A stretch of 64,000 nucleotides of DNA from Artocarpus heterophyllus (Eukaryota > Streptophyta > Magnoliopsida > Rosales > Moraceae), in assembly GCA_025403435.1 (NCBI GenBank), contig CM046348.1:34344052-34408051 (forward strand). The letters are read 5' to 3'. This document shows, piece after piece, positions 1 through 11,009 of this stretch (position 1 is its first letter; every line of letters starts with the position of its first letter). The notes beneath the pieces were generated by a model. The model did no database searches. It was given only the letters and a program-made list of their open reading frames with translations, and was not told the DNA's origin. A program made the position numbers and the translations under genes.

Positions 1-340
1 AAATCTATGAGGAAAATGGCTTAGATTCAAATTCAAAAAAGTCAACTTAAATTCTAATAAAAAAATTTGAGAATTTACAGTGGTTCACCTTAATGAATAC
101 AGCTCTGGTACAGATGGTATAGATGAAACACTATAAACTCTTTTATTTATTTTATTTTTGCTATTGCACTAAATCATTCTCATACAAACCAACTAGCATG
201 AAGGACAATCGAATTTGTCATTGCTCCTTGGTGCAAGTTTAATTGTAGAATTTTACTCTCATACAATTAATATATTGGGAAGAAGATATGTTGGTATTGG
301 TAAGAAGAAAGAGAGAAAACGTTTGACATGTAAAGGAAAT
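1..340. other. AT-rich flank left of the nested retrotransposon block
   Basis: No gene, RNA or repeat is recognisable here. It is the left flank of the oldest gypsy insertion, so its natural continuation is the DNA after 43055. The last bases before the LTR (GAAAT) and the first after it (AATAT) are not an exact target duplication, as expected for an old insertion. Confidence 0.5.
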
Positions 341-2694
341 TGTAATGTCTACAAATTAATTAGGTGTGATTAGTATGTAATTTGGTGCATTAGTGTGCCT
401 AATTTAAAGTTAAGCATAATTTAATTATTTTGTGATATTATCTTCATCAATTATATTTTAATTATTCATTTTGTCGGTTTGTCTTAAACTTTGGTATTTT
501 ACTTTTAACTTATTTTTAAGCATTTAACATATTTTAACAAATTTGACCAAAATTAAATTTTGTTAAAAAAAGAAAAAAAGAAAGATGAAAATGTGTGCTG
601 CTGAACACAGTTTCACTATGAAACTACTTTCCCTCCTTGAGATAAAAACTTGATCGTATGCACTGTTTTTCTTCCACTCACTCTCCACGTCACTCACTTT
701 CTCTCTCTCTTTCCCTCTCTCTGTATAACCCAAAGAACACACCCACACACTCTCTTTTTGCCCCTCTCTTTCTCTCTACATAACCAGAGAATACACACCC
801 ACCTTGTTTTAAAAGCTCAAGATCAGACTAAAATTTCCAGCTTCATTTCCAACAGTGTAGGAGCTAAGGAATTGAATTCAAGTCACCAAGCTCCTTTCAA
901 AGAAAACATTTCACTTGAGGTTAGCTCAGTTCCCCACAAATTTTTCTTTAAAAATTAAACCTTGTATGTTACAATCTAGATATGAACAGAGTTAGAAAAC
1001 ATTTTGACTACAATTGTATAACGATTTAACTTCAAATCTAAGTCTTATTTGAACAAAAATTGAGCTAAACTAAGTTTCACTTTTTTTCCTCAATTTTTGA
1101 AATTAATTGCAAATTTGCATGAAAATTTATAGGAAAAGTGTATAAATGTGATCTAGTGGGTTATTCTAATTTTTCTGAGTGTTACCCATGCTTTGAGAAC
1201 TGTAAGCACAAGTTAAATCTAACTTTTTAGCTCAAGTTAGCTGAGACTCAAAATGTGAAATTTTCTAGATTTCAACAGATCAATAGGCCAAACTCGTCCT
1301 TTGGTAGGCCGTATTCAAACAGTTTGGCAGACCAAACTGATTCTTCGGCAAGCCGAATTCAAACAGTTTGGCAGGCCGGACTTAGATTGTTGGTAGGCCG
1401 AACACCAGCAGTTTGGCAGGCCGGACTTGAGTGGTCGATAGGCCGATTAGCAGAATAAAAATGGTAGTTTTTCACTAGTTTTCACCGTTTATTGATCAAA
1501 AGAGATTTTGATCATATGACAAGATTATATAGACTTTAAAGGTACACTAGGACACCATGAAATAACATACTAACGTAGAACATTCTAAATTAGATATTAA
1601 CATACCTAGTTCACGTCTAAGGTTGTTTGCGGTTTTGAACAGCTAACGTGTAGCGGACCGAGACTGCGATGTATATGTTATCAAGTTGGATAACAAGGTA
1701 GGACTATATATCCTCTTCATTGTTAGCTATGATTTTAAAAGAGTTTTGGCCACAACATATTTTCTTGAAAATGTTATTAAGGAATAATTGTGATGTATTT
1801 ACTCAATTATTTTTAGTGTTTGTTGAATAATGAAATAATTATAATGAACTGAATAATGAATGTAAATGAGAAAACGGTAATATAAGACTCAAGTAATGAT
1901 CTATGTTCCATAAATATTTAGCACCGAATGAGACAAAAACTCCATTCGGAATAAGACATCAGTGCATAACGCCACGTACAGAGATTGGGTCGTGCAGGAG
2001 CAACCTCAAAGGCAGGTCCCGAAACCCAACTAGGCCACTACAGTGGTGAATTAGTTGGCTTTGCACAAGATAAAAATAAACTTAATTATAGGAGACCTTT
2101 GGACTGGAATGGTAAGCATGTAATTAACTAAATTTATTTATCGTCTTTTATAATTTTTGCATTAATAAACGTTTTGTTAATTTAAATTAATGTTTTTAAA
2201 ATTTAGGTCCTACTGAGTTTTTCGTTCATAGTTTTATTGTTTTAAAATTCCCCCTCTAGGTGGTTTGCAGCATACTGCAGATTAGGACACTACTGATTGC
2301 ACGCGTGACTGTTGGAGTTTTAATTTAATTTATCTACTTATTTAATTAAGGCATGTACTAGATGAATATTATTTATTTTTGGTTGGACTATAGTTTGTAT
2401 TGCATTTATGTCGGCATTATGTTTATGCATAATGTGGGCCCTGTGCGGTTGGACTCGCTCTTGCTAATTTTATATATTAATTTAAATTAATTTAATGGTA
2501 ATTCATGAAATTGTTCATTAAGTTTTTAATACACGATAATTATCTAAAAAGTTTTAAATTTATCACAATTTTATAAAATGACCCAAGGTACATTTTCTTA
2601 AATTACCTAATAATTAATAGGTGAGTTTAGTTAAATCTTATTTAATTAATTTAATTAAACTACCACGTCACTACCTAGGTTTGGGTTTTTGACA
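341..2694 (+). repeat. 5' LTR of the outer gypsy element
   Basis: It starts TGTAATGTCT and ends TGACA. It is colinear with 40711-43055, sharing the opening block, the CT-rich stretch with TATA-like TGTATAACCC near 722, and the closing AT-rich block. It contains a phased array of degenerate TGGCAGGCCG palindromes at 1302-1444. Confidence 0.88.
1302..1444 (+). repeat. Phased GC-rich palindrome array in outer gypsy 5' LTR
   Basis: Seven units of the form YGGYARRCCR start at about 1302, 1325, 1345, 1369, 1391, 1414 and 1435, so the steps are 20-24 bp. Several first C bases have become T, consistent with methylcytosine decay. The array lies about 550 bp downstream of the TATA-like site, in the predicted transcribed part of the LTR. 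The counterpart in the 3' LTR is at about 41658-41805. Confidence 0.75.
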
Positions 2695-2699
2695 GATTT

Positions 2700-2712
2700 T
2701 GGTATCCGAGCC
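2700..2712 (+). other. Primer binding site (initiator tRNA-Met), degenerate
   Basis: TGGTATCCGAGCC lies five bases after the 5' LTR. It matches the TGGTATCAGAGC primer site of the other elements here except for decay in the middle. That site is complementary to the 3' end of initiator methionine tRNA. Confidence 0.75.
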
Positions 2713-2799
2713 CTAGGTTTTGAACCTTGGGAATTGTACACACATAGATACGAAAATGAAAACCACTGACAGTCCAACTTTATTTTCAAAATTGAGAGA

Positions 2800-3338
2800 A
2801 TGACACCTAGACGTTGTTCAGCTGCTGCTAATGCAAATTCCACAAATGACGAAGGCATGATGGAAGCTATGTTTGCTACTTTCTGATAGATGGCGGCAAG
2901 AGTATAACATGAGGCTGAGGCAAGTCATCGACATGACTATTTCATGGATTTTCGATGCGTGGCTATCTTGACTTTCGATGGAAAAGGAGACCCACAGGCA
3001 GCCAATAATGGTTCGATTCAATGGTAAAGCATCTAGATACACTTGGAATACTAGTAGAATACCGAGTTGAATTCGTAGCTTACAAACTAGAAGGAAGTAC
3101 AAACACCTGGTGGAAGCAAGCCAAATGTATAGAAAACAACAGAAACATCGACTGTGACAGAATCGAGAAGTTATTATACGACCACTACTTTCTACAGGGG
3201 TATAGAAACCAGAAGATCACTGAATTCTACTGATTGGAATAAGGCGACATGACAGTTCGAGAAACAAGGTGAAGTTCACTAAACTGGCCAAATTCGCTCC
3301 ATTGGCCATGGCTTCTGAGCAGGAAAAGTGTATCAAGT
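2800..3338 (+). pseudogene. gag N-terminal part, outer gypsy (broken)
   Basis: The ATG at 2800 opens a reading frame like the gag start of the inner gypsy (M-x-P-R-R). It is soon broken by a TGA/TAG pair near 2884. The stretch KHLDTLGI...EYRVEF...YKLEG..NTWWKQ at 3021-3233 is the conserved Ty3/gypsy gag core (retrotrans_gag type), in another frame. The gene stops at 3338, inside the motif read as CIKFQEGL in intact copies, because copia-1A has inserted there. It resumes at 36679. It is non-functional. Confidence 0.85.
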
Positions 3339-4777
3339 TGTCAGACATGTATGCTCTAAGGAGTAAAAATGCAATAAGTTTTTAGAGACATTTTTATCAA
3401 TAAAGAATTTATTCATTATTTATATACCAAATCTTGTCCTCTTTACGTTCATATTTGTTGAATATATGTTAAGCAAACAAAAGTCTGAGACTATCGGTCT
3501 AAACCTTAAGAATTGGGCATATGATGGATGGATTATGTTAAAGACACGATTCTTAAGGTGATGGTCTAAATCATAAGATCCGCAATCGAGGGAATAAAGT
3601 TGGGTGCTTTATTCATGCAAAGATTGTTATGTTGTCTATATCACTTTTAGGAGATGGTTTGTCTTGACCATCGGAGGTGGACTCTGTGAATAGAAACATT
3701 GGCACGTTGTCATATGTGACGATGTGTTAGATCGGGACATAAGTGAATTGATTTGGATTAATAATTTTGTCTTGGCAAATCAATTCACTTTACACAATCA
3801 TTTGTGTCGTATCTTAACCTTGAAATGAATAGTGGGCCCATTGTCTTGGCTTATGTCTTTTGATGTACCAAAGGCTGACACCCATATCTTAATAGTGGTA
3901 TGCATGCCGGTACGTTGGAGGCATGACTCTTGATAGCGTAGACCTATTATTCATAGATATGCAATCCATAGCTCCTCTTTAGGAGTAATGATATCATCTT
4001 ATATGCGTTATCTTGTAATTGAAAAACTGGAGCGCTCAACCATTTAGATACATAGTTGTAACTGAATGGTATACTATCATTGGATAGTAAGTTTTCTGAT
4101 GGTGAGATAATAGAACGTAAGATAAAAATAATCGGGAAGGTAAGAAGAACTTGTTCTTAAGCCGATTATGGATTATCATATGGGAATATGATACACTATG
4201 ATATATTATGGAGACTTAGCTATACGAGCTTCGTAATTCTATGTAGTTCGAGAGTGCAGCTCCAAGCTTTTAGTGGAGTAGCATTGGAGTTGATAATTAT
4301 GAAATGTATATCTGGGATATTGGGTTTCATAATTATCGGGAGATTGAAATATATAGGTCCATTTGGTACACTTTGCTAGCTCACAACATCCTGTAACGAC
4401 ACGGCATGCTTTTCCAATAGTTGATGACTTATGTTGGATTTATTAGATTGGTTGAAATTTGAAAGAATCAAATAATTCATGTCTGTTGATCGGTTGAATT
4501 AATTTTGTGATAAAAAATTAATTTAAGATAAACTTATTGAATTATAAAGATCGGATAATTCTTGTCTGTTTATCGGTTGATTTAATCTTAGATAACTTTA
4601 GATCAAGATAAACTTATATAATTATTGGGAATTGATTTATTTTCTTAGAGATTATCTAGATAAAGTTGCTTTGATCATATAACTTCTCTATTTGGTTATT
4701 TGAATTAAAACTAAGAATTTATCCTATAGAATCTCTGGTGAAAAATAAAAGATTCGTGAGATTTTTATTCGACAGTT

Positions 4778-4830
4778 CGGCCTGCCGATGGACATGTTCG
4801 GCCTGCCGATGGGACCTATTCGGCCTGCCG
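4778..4830 (+). repeat. Three phased CGGCCTGCCG palindromes upstream of LTR TATA
   Basis: Units start at 4778, 4799 and 4821, with steps of 21 and 22 bp. They lie about 120-170 bp upstream of TATATAAAGG, so they are in the U3 promoter region of copia-1A. The spacers GATGGACATGTT-type sequence are not conserved. Confidence 0.8.
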
Positions 4831-4949
4831 ATCAGCGAAGGATAAGATCACATGTTTCCATACAGATCTTATCAGATATTGATCCGAACTTGATTCTATT
4901 TCGAGTTTTTGAGACTTAATTTGATAAGGACTGACCCTAGAACCAATCT

Positions 4950-4960
4950 CTATATAAAGG
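4950..4960 (+). promoter_or_regulatory. TATA box of copia-1A 5' LTR
   Basis: CTATATAAAGG follows a CCAAT motif by a few bases. The same pair is present in the 3' LTR near 36270-36290, so it is a family feature. Copia-1B has inserted about 150 bp downstream, so transcription from here would run into an inverted LTR. Confidence 0.6.
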
Positions 4961-5105
4961 AGTAAGTCTTAAGAGTTACTCAGATCAGTTGAGAGATTAA
5001 GAGTGATACTCTATTGATGAGAATCTAAAAAACTCCCTGAGAGCTTTTGTTCACAAATGACAAACACTTGCTTTGGGTTCTCTTGATTGGTTGGAAGGAG
5101 AGTCA

Positions 5106-7142
5106 TGTTGGAAACAAAGTGCGCAACGGAATTTTTTTAAAATTTTTCATCAGAGTAATTTCCAAAACACAAGTTTGACATGTTATATGTATAAATTAGA
5201 CAGATCTTACTAACCTCAGTGTGCCGAAGAACCTCCGCAACCTGTGTAGAGAAGTAACGTTCCAGAAGAGCCTCAACCAACTGGTCTTCTTTGCTATTCT
5301 CTATCCACAACCGGAGTGAGTGTGGGCTCACACGTACAGCTCTTCCACCGGTGACTCTCCTTCCAACCAACAGAGAAAACCCAAAGCTAGTGCTCGTGAT
5401 TTGTGAACAAAAGCTCTCAGGGAGTTTTCAGATGCTCACTAGAAGAGTATCACTCTTAATCTCTCAAATTGATCTGAGTAAATCATGAGACTCACTCCCT
5501 TTTTATACCTATTGGTCCTGGGGTCAGTCCATATCAGATTAGGTCTCAAAAACTCGAAACAGAATCAAATTCAGATCAGTATCTGATAAGATCCGCGTGA
5601 AAATGTGTAATCTTATCTCCCGCTGATCGGTAGGCTGAACATTCTGATCGGCAGGCCGATCAGGCCAGTTCGGCAGGCCGAACACGTCATCCGGCAGGCC
5701 GAACTCCCGAGAAAAAATATCCGCGAATCTTTTATTTTCCATCCGAGATTCTAAAGGATAAAGTCTCAGTTTTGATTCAAATAACCCAATAGAGAAGTTA
5801 TCTGATCAAAACAAACTTTATCAAGATAATCTCTAAGAAAATAAATCAATTCACAATAATTCTACAAGTTTATCTTGTTCTAGTTTGTCCACAATTAAAA
5901 AAACAGATAAACAGACAAGAATTATCTGATCGCAATAATTCAACAAGTTTATCTTGAACTAATTTCTTACAAAATTAATTCAACCGATAAACAGACATAA
6001 ATTATTTGATTCTTACAAATTTTAAACCAATCTAATAAATCCGACATAAGTCACCAATTATTGGAAAAGCACGCCGTGTCGTTACAGGATTTTGTGAGCT
6101 AGCAAAGGGGACCAAAATGGACCTATAAAGTTCAAGCTCATGATAATTATGAAACCCAATATCCTAGATATACATTTCACAATTATCAACTCCAACGCTA
6201 CTCCACTAAAAGCTTGGAGCTGCACTCTCGAACTTTATAGAATTACGAAGCTCGTGTAGCTAAGTCTCCATGACATATCAAAGTGTATCGTATCCCCATA
6301 TGATAATCCATAATCGGCTTAAGGACAAGTTCTGTCTTACCTTCCCGATTATTTTTATCTTACGTTCCATTGTCTCACCATTAGAAAACTTACCATCCAA
6401 AGATAGTATACCATTCGGTTACACCTATGTATCCAAATGGTTGAGCGCTCCAGTTTTCCAATTACAGGACAACGCATATAAGAGAATATCATTACTCCTA
6501 AAGAGGAGCTATGGATTCCATATATATGAATAACAAGTCTACGCTATCAAGAGTCATGCCTCCAACGTACTGGCATGCATACCACTATAGAGATGTGGGA
6601 GTCACCCATTGGTACATCAAAAGACACAAGTCGAGACAATGTGCCCACTATTCATCTCAGGATTAAGATACAATACAAATGACTGTCTAAAGTGAATCGA
6701 TTTGCCAAGAAAGAAATATTAATCCAAATCAATTCACTTTATGTCCCAATCAAACACATCGTCACCTATGACAACGTGCCAATGTTTCTATTCACGAAGT
6801 CCAACTCCGATGGTCAAGACAATCCATCTCCCAGTAGGGATATAGACAACATAACAATCTTTATATGAATAAAGCGCCCAACTTTATTCCCTCGATTGTG
6901 GATCATATGTTTTAGACCATCACCTTAAGAATCGTGTCTTCCGCATAATCAGTCCATCATATGCCCAACTCTTAAGGTTTAGACTGACAGTCTCAGACTA
7001 CTGTTTGCTTATCATACATTCAACAAATATGAACGTAAAGAGGACAAGATTTGGTATATATAAATGAATAAATTCTTTATTGATAAAAATGTCTCTAAAA
7101 AACGTATTACATTTTTACTCCTTAGGGCATACATGTCTAACA
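5106..7142 (-). repeat. 3' LTR of copia-1B
   Basis: It is bounded by TGTTGGAAAC and GTCTAACA on the + strand and is near-identical to 26765-28776. The visible large difference is about 30-45 bp around 6487-6520 that is missing from the other copy. It carries a four-unit palindrome array at 5628-5701. Confidence 0.92.
5628..5701 (-). repeat. Phased CGGCAGGCCG palindromes in copia-1B 3' LTR
   Basis: Units start at 5628 (degenerate), 5649, 5671 and 5692, with steps of 21, 22 and 21 bp. The other LTR has the same units at 27288, 27309, 27331 and 27352 with the same steps, and there the first unit is intact. Confidence 0.82.
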
Positions 7143-7158
7143 ATCTCCCACTTGCACT
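7143..7158 (-). other. Polypurine tract of copia-1B
   Basis: On the minus strand AAGTGGGAGATTG directly precedes the 3' LTR, the position and composition of a plus-strand primer. The same tract lies before the copia-1A 3' LTR at 34688 and before the copia-2 LTR. Confidence 0.75.
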
Positions 7159-8065
7159 AAGTGAGTAAATACAACAAATTTCGCATCCCTATAGCTCCCA
7201 CATGCCTCTCGAAGACTCTCCCAATGAGTGTCTTCGTAAATGGATCAGCTAAATTGTCCTCTGACGCGATCTTGCACAGCGTGACATGCCCGCCCCCAAC
7301 GAAGTCTTTTATCACATGATACTTCCGATCAATATGCTTACTCTTCTTGTGAAATCTTGGTTCCTTAGCATTAGCTACCGCCGCACTGTTATCACAGTAC
7401 AGTGATACCGCTTTATTCATACCAGGAACTACTTCAAGATCCCCAAGGAACTTGCGGAGCCACATTGCTTCTTTCGAAGCATCACTAGCCGCCACGTATT
7501 CGGCCTCCATCGTTGAATCTGAAGTGCAATCTTGCTTCGCACTTCTCCAACTGATGGCACTGCCACCCAGAGTAAACATAAACCCCGAAGTCGATTTCCT
7601 AGAATCCAAACAGGATTGAAAATCTGAATCAGTGTATCCTAAAGGAGTCAAGTCCTCACCCGAATACACAAGCATATACCCTCGAGTCCTTCTCAGGTAC
7701 TTGAAAATATGCTTTACCGCAACCCAATGGTTCGGTCCTGGATCCGCCTGAAATTGACTTACAATCCCGACCACATAGCTAATATCCGGTCGAGTGTAAA
7801 GCATGGCATACATGAGACTACCCACTGCCGAAGCATAAGGCACCTTCTTCATGTATTCTCTTTCTTCATGAGACTTTGGAGAGTCTTTCTTAGAAAGAGT
7901 AATTCCAGACCTAGATGGTTGCCCACCTTTCTTGGAATCCTGCATTGCAAACCTCCTGAGAATTTTATCTATGTAGTCGGCCTGTGACAAAGCTATCATT
8001 TTGTTCTTCCTATCCTGAATGATCTGGATACCAAAAACAAAATTAGCCTCACCTAAGTCCTTCAT
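7157..8065 (-). pseudogene. copia-1B pol, C-terminal part: end of RT and RNase H
   Basis: This open stretch of about 300 codons begins MKDLGEANFVFGIQI, the palm/thumb end of copia reverse transcriptase. It continues through the connection region (GSLMYAMLYTRPDISYVVG) to copia RNase H, with the TDSDFQSCLDSRKSTSGF, STMEAEY and DNSAA blocks holding the catalytic acidic residues. It ends at the polypurine tract. It is separated from the RT part at 8164-8808 by about 100 bp with a lost base and two in-frame TAG codons, so pol is broken. The YVDD catalytic motif is legible in that gap. Confidence 0.88.
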
Positions 8066-8163
8066 GTCAAACTACTTGGTCACCATAATTTGACCGATGA
8101 CAACGCCCCAACATCATTTCCAATTAGCAGAATGTCATCTACATAGAGCAGTAGAAAAACCAC

Positions 8164-8808
8164 CTACCCATCCTTAATGTGTTTGTAAACACATGGTTCA
8201 TCCATATTTTGTGAGAACCCATAAGTCTTGATCACTTGATCAAATCTTATGTTCCAAGAACGAGAAGCCTGCTTAAGTCCATAAATTGACTTTAGCAGCT
8301 TACAAACCTTACCCTCTTGACCCGCGACCTTGAACCCGTTTGGTTGTTCCATATAAATGGACTCATCAAGATAGCCATTAAGAAAAGCCGTCATGACATC
8401 CATCTGCCAAATCTCGTAGTCGAGAGCGGCAGCTATGGACAAGAGAATCCGGATGGACTTAAGCATGGATACAGGCGAAAACGTTTCCTCAAAATCGATT
8501 CCTTCCTTTTGCGTATAACCCTTAGCTACCAGTCTAGCCTTAAAGGTTTCGACCTTTCCATCCACTCCTCTTTTCCTCTTGTAGATCCACTTACACCCTA
8601 TGGGTTTTACCCCTTCGGGAAGATCCACAATCTCCCAGACCTGATTAGTCTCCATAGACTTCATCTCTATGTTCATGGCCTCTGTCCAGAGTTTTGAATC
8701 AACATCCTCCATAGCTTCTGCGTAAGTATAAGGATCCCTGTCATGTTCATCCGGTTCAGCCAAGAAGACCTCCCCATTGAACATATACCTCTCAGGTTGA
8801 CGCCCGAT
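8164..8808 (-). pseudogene. copia-1B reverse transcriptase, N-terminal part (5' cut by gypsy insertion)
   Basis: It encodes the RVT_2-type copia RT core. Legible blocks are KLWTEAMNIEMKS, IGCKWIYKRKRG, ARLVAKGYTQKEGIDFEETF, QMDVMTAFLNG and SIYGLKQASRSW. It is open from the gypsy junction at 8809 to 8164. The upstream part of pol (integrase and the link to RT) continues at 22806, beyond the inserted element. The break point is the target site CCGAT. A TAG just after GVKD-type sequence near 8164 ends the frame before YVDD. Confidence 0.88.
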
Positions 8809-10961
8809 TGTCACGCCCCGGAGTACGGGAGGTGACGTGGCGGAGTATTTAGATTAATTAAAAGAGAATTTAATTAAAAACCGAGAGTTTGAGAACCCAA
8901 TTAAATAAAAATTAAGAAGAATTTCCACCACATTTTATAAATAATTTAAAATCATTAAACAAATAACAATAATTGAATAAAAACCGCGAATATGGGTTCC
9001 ACAACCCACAACTTGTGCACACACATGGATCTGACAATATCACAAATACAATTACAGTCCAAGTACAAATAAAGTTAAGTCTTACATGCCTTGATTAACA
9101 AATACAGAATGTAAACAAATTCTCCTATTGCTCCTGAGTTCGGTCCGAAGAATCTTCTCCAAACCTAAATGGGAAACCACCTAGAAGGGGGGGAATTTAA
9201 AACAGATAAAACGTGAGCGAAAGGCTCAGTAGGACTAAGTTTTATAAAATAATTGTATGCAAAGAAACATAACATTATCAGGAGTTATACAGAAAGAAAC
9301 TTGAATAAATAAATAAATAAATTGAGTAGAACCGTTCTGACACAGAACAGTCTACTCGTCAAATCAAAACACCAATTTACTTTTACCTAGGCAAACCATG
9401 ATATCACCACCGTAGTGGCCCAGCTGGGTTTCGGGACCTGCCCCCAAGGTCGATCACGACCCGATCTCTGATATGGCATCATGCCCATGTGGTTATCATC
9501 ATTATCATTCAAAACCCAATTACCGAGTGTTGTCAATTACATTCATTATGAAATTCATTTCATGTCACGGTATATAAAAATATAACCGATAAAACCATTT
9601 TCAAACAACCGTTGAAAACATTTTGATAGAAATCATTTTCAAAGCCAAATCATTTCAAAACCAGGCTACCAAAGAAATAGGATAGAAGTCCTACCTCAGT
9701 ACTCGTGCCGGTACCCCACACCGTAATCCCGGTCCACTATACGTTAGCTCCACGGAACCACGAACAATCCTAGATACCAACTAAATCAATCAATATCTAG
9801 TTCGAAACATCCTATGTTACTAAATCATTTCATGATGTCCTAGTGTGCCATTTGTATCATTAAAATCATCCTATAAGGTTGGGATTTAAATCAGGGTTCA
9901 AAACAATGAAATCGGGTAAAAATCACAAAATTTTCCATGCCTCGGTCGGCCTGCCGGACGCCCTGCTTCGGCCTGCCGAACTGTACAGTTCGGCCTGCCG
10001 GAAGCAAAGTTCGGCCTGCCGAACATTTCCCCAGATTCGGCCTGCCGGTCGGAAGAACACCAGCCTGCCGATCATGAACTTCGGCCTGCCGAACATGAAC
10101 TTCGGCCTGCCGAACTGGGAAAATCCAGAAATCCCAGCCACGGGTTTCTCGATCCCCAAAATCCAAATCTTGTTTCTAACCTGTTTTTCTCAAATCCCAG
10201 GCATGAAAAACAACTATAGTTGATAGAAAAACATTCTAAAACATGTTTGGAATCATTTAAACAACATTTGAACTCAAAATCTTCAAAAATCCGAAAATGA
10301 GAAAAAGAGGAGAAAAATGAAAATCTTGAATCCAATCCGTTTTTCTTCAATCTAGGTTTAGATTCTAGTTGTTCTAAGCTCATTTAACACAAATCCACGG
10401 TTTTCTAAGCTAAAACAAACTTAGATTTCAAAAACACACAAAATCGAAAATTTTGTAAAAAGTTTAGAAATTTCGAATCTAACCTCGAATCGAAGCTTCA
10501 ATCCGCGTTCTCGATCGCCGAATCACGTCCCCGAGCTTCCTCCCTGCTGTTCCGAAGCTTGGATTCGAATGGAAATCAAAAATTTGAGAGAGATTGAGAG
10601 AGAGAGGGGCTGCCGAGTGAGAGAGAGAGAAGAGAGAGAGAGAGCCCGTGAGAGTGAAGAGAGAGAGAGAGGAAAGGAAAATAAATAGAGAAAATCGGTG
10701 GGCGGTTTTACTGTGCGAAAACCATGTGCCGCCCACGGTTTTGTAAAACAGAGTATTTTTAACATTTTACAAATTGTTGTGTTTTAAAACTCAAAACATC
10801 ATTGTAAATCAACAAGGAATCTTTTAAACACATCAATTTAACAAAACAATCAAAAACTAAAAATCCAACCAAATAATCTAATTAAAGTTAAAACTTTAAT
10901 TATGGCACACTAATTCATCATTTACATTACATTAACATTAAATAAATTTCGGGACGTTACA
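8809..10961 (-). repeat. 3' LTR of inner gypsy
   Basis: It is near-identical to 20643-22800. On the minus strand a TATA-like CTATTTATTTT lies near 10680, followed by a GA/CT-rich tract, then the palindrome array at 9947-10112. It ends TGACA. Confidence 0.93.
9947..10112 (-). repeat. Eight-unit phased CGGCCTGCCG palindrome array in inner gypsy LTR
   Basis: Units start at 9947, 9969, 9991, 10012, 10038, 10061, 10082 and 10103, giving steps of 22, 22, 21, 26, 23, 21 and 21 bp. Each unit is CGGC-CT-GCCG, a perfect palindrome around two central bases (one unit has CAGC here but CGGC in the other LTR). Spacers vary. The same array is in the 5' LTR from 21782. It lies about 600 bp downstream of the TATA-like box, so it would be in the transcribed LTR. 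Confidence 0.9.
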
Positions 10962-10982
10962 GCTCTCCACCCCTAAAAGAAA
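10962..10982 (-). other. Polypurine tract of inner gypsy
   Basis: On the minus strand the purine-rich AGGGGTGGAGAG ends one base before the LTR terminus. A decayed version (GGGAGGAGAG) precedes the outer gypsy 3' LTR at 40711. Confidence 0.75.
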
Positions 10983-11009
10983 TTTCGTCCTCGAAATTTA
11001 CAACTCATC

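Larger units (their letters stand above)
3339..5105 (+). repeat. 5' LTR of copia-1A, first part
   Basis: This is colinear with 34688-36440 of the 3' LTR. It contains a CCAAT and a TATATAAAGG box near 4942-4960 (the likely LTR promoter), and three palindromes CGGCCTGCCG starting at 4778, 4799 and 4821, just upstream of that box. It is interrupted after AGTCA at 5105 by copia-1B, and the remaining bases are at 28782-29026. Confidence 0.9.

Noticed and set aside
9879..10223. Open reading frames across the palindrome array on both strands
   Set aside because: They arise from the GC-rich repeats, are open in several frames at once and lie within an LTR. The same happens at 21714-22058 and 5539-5742.
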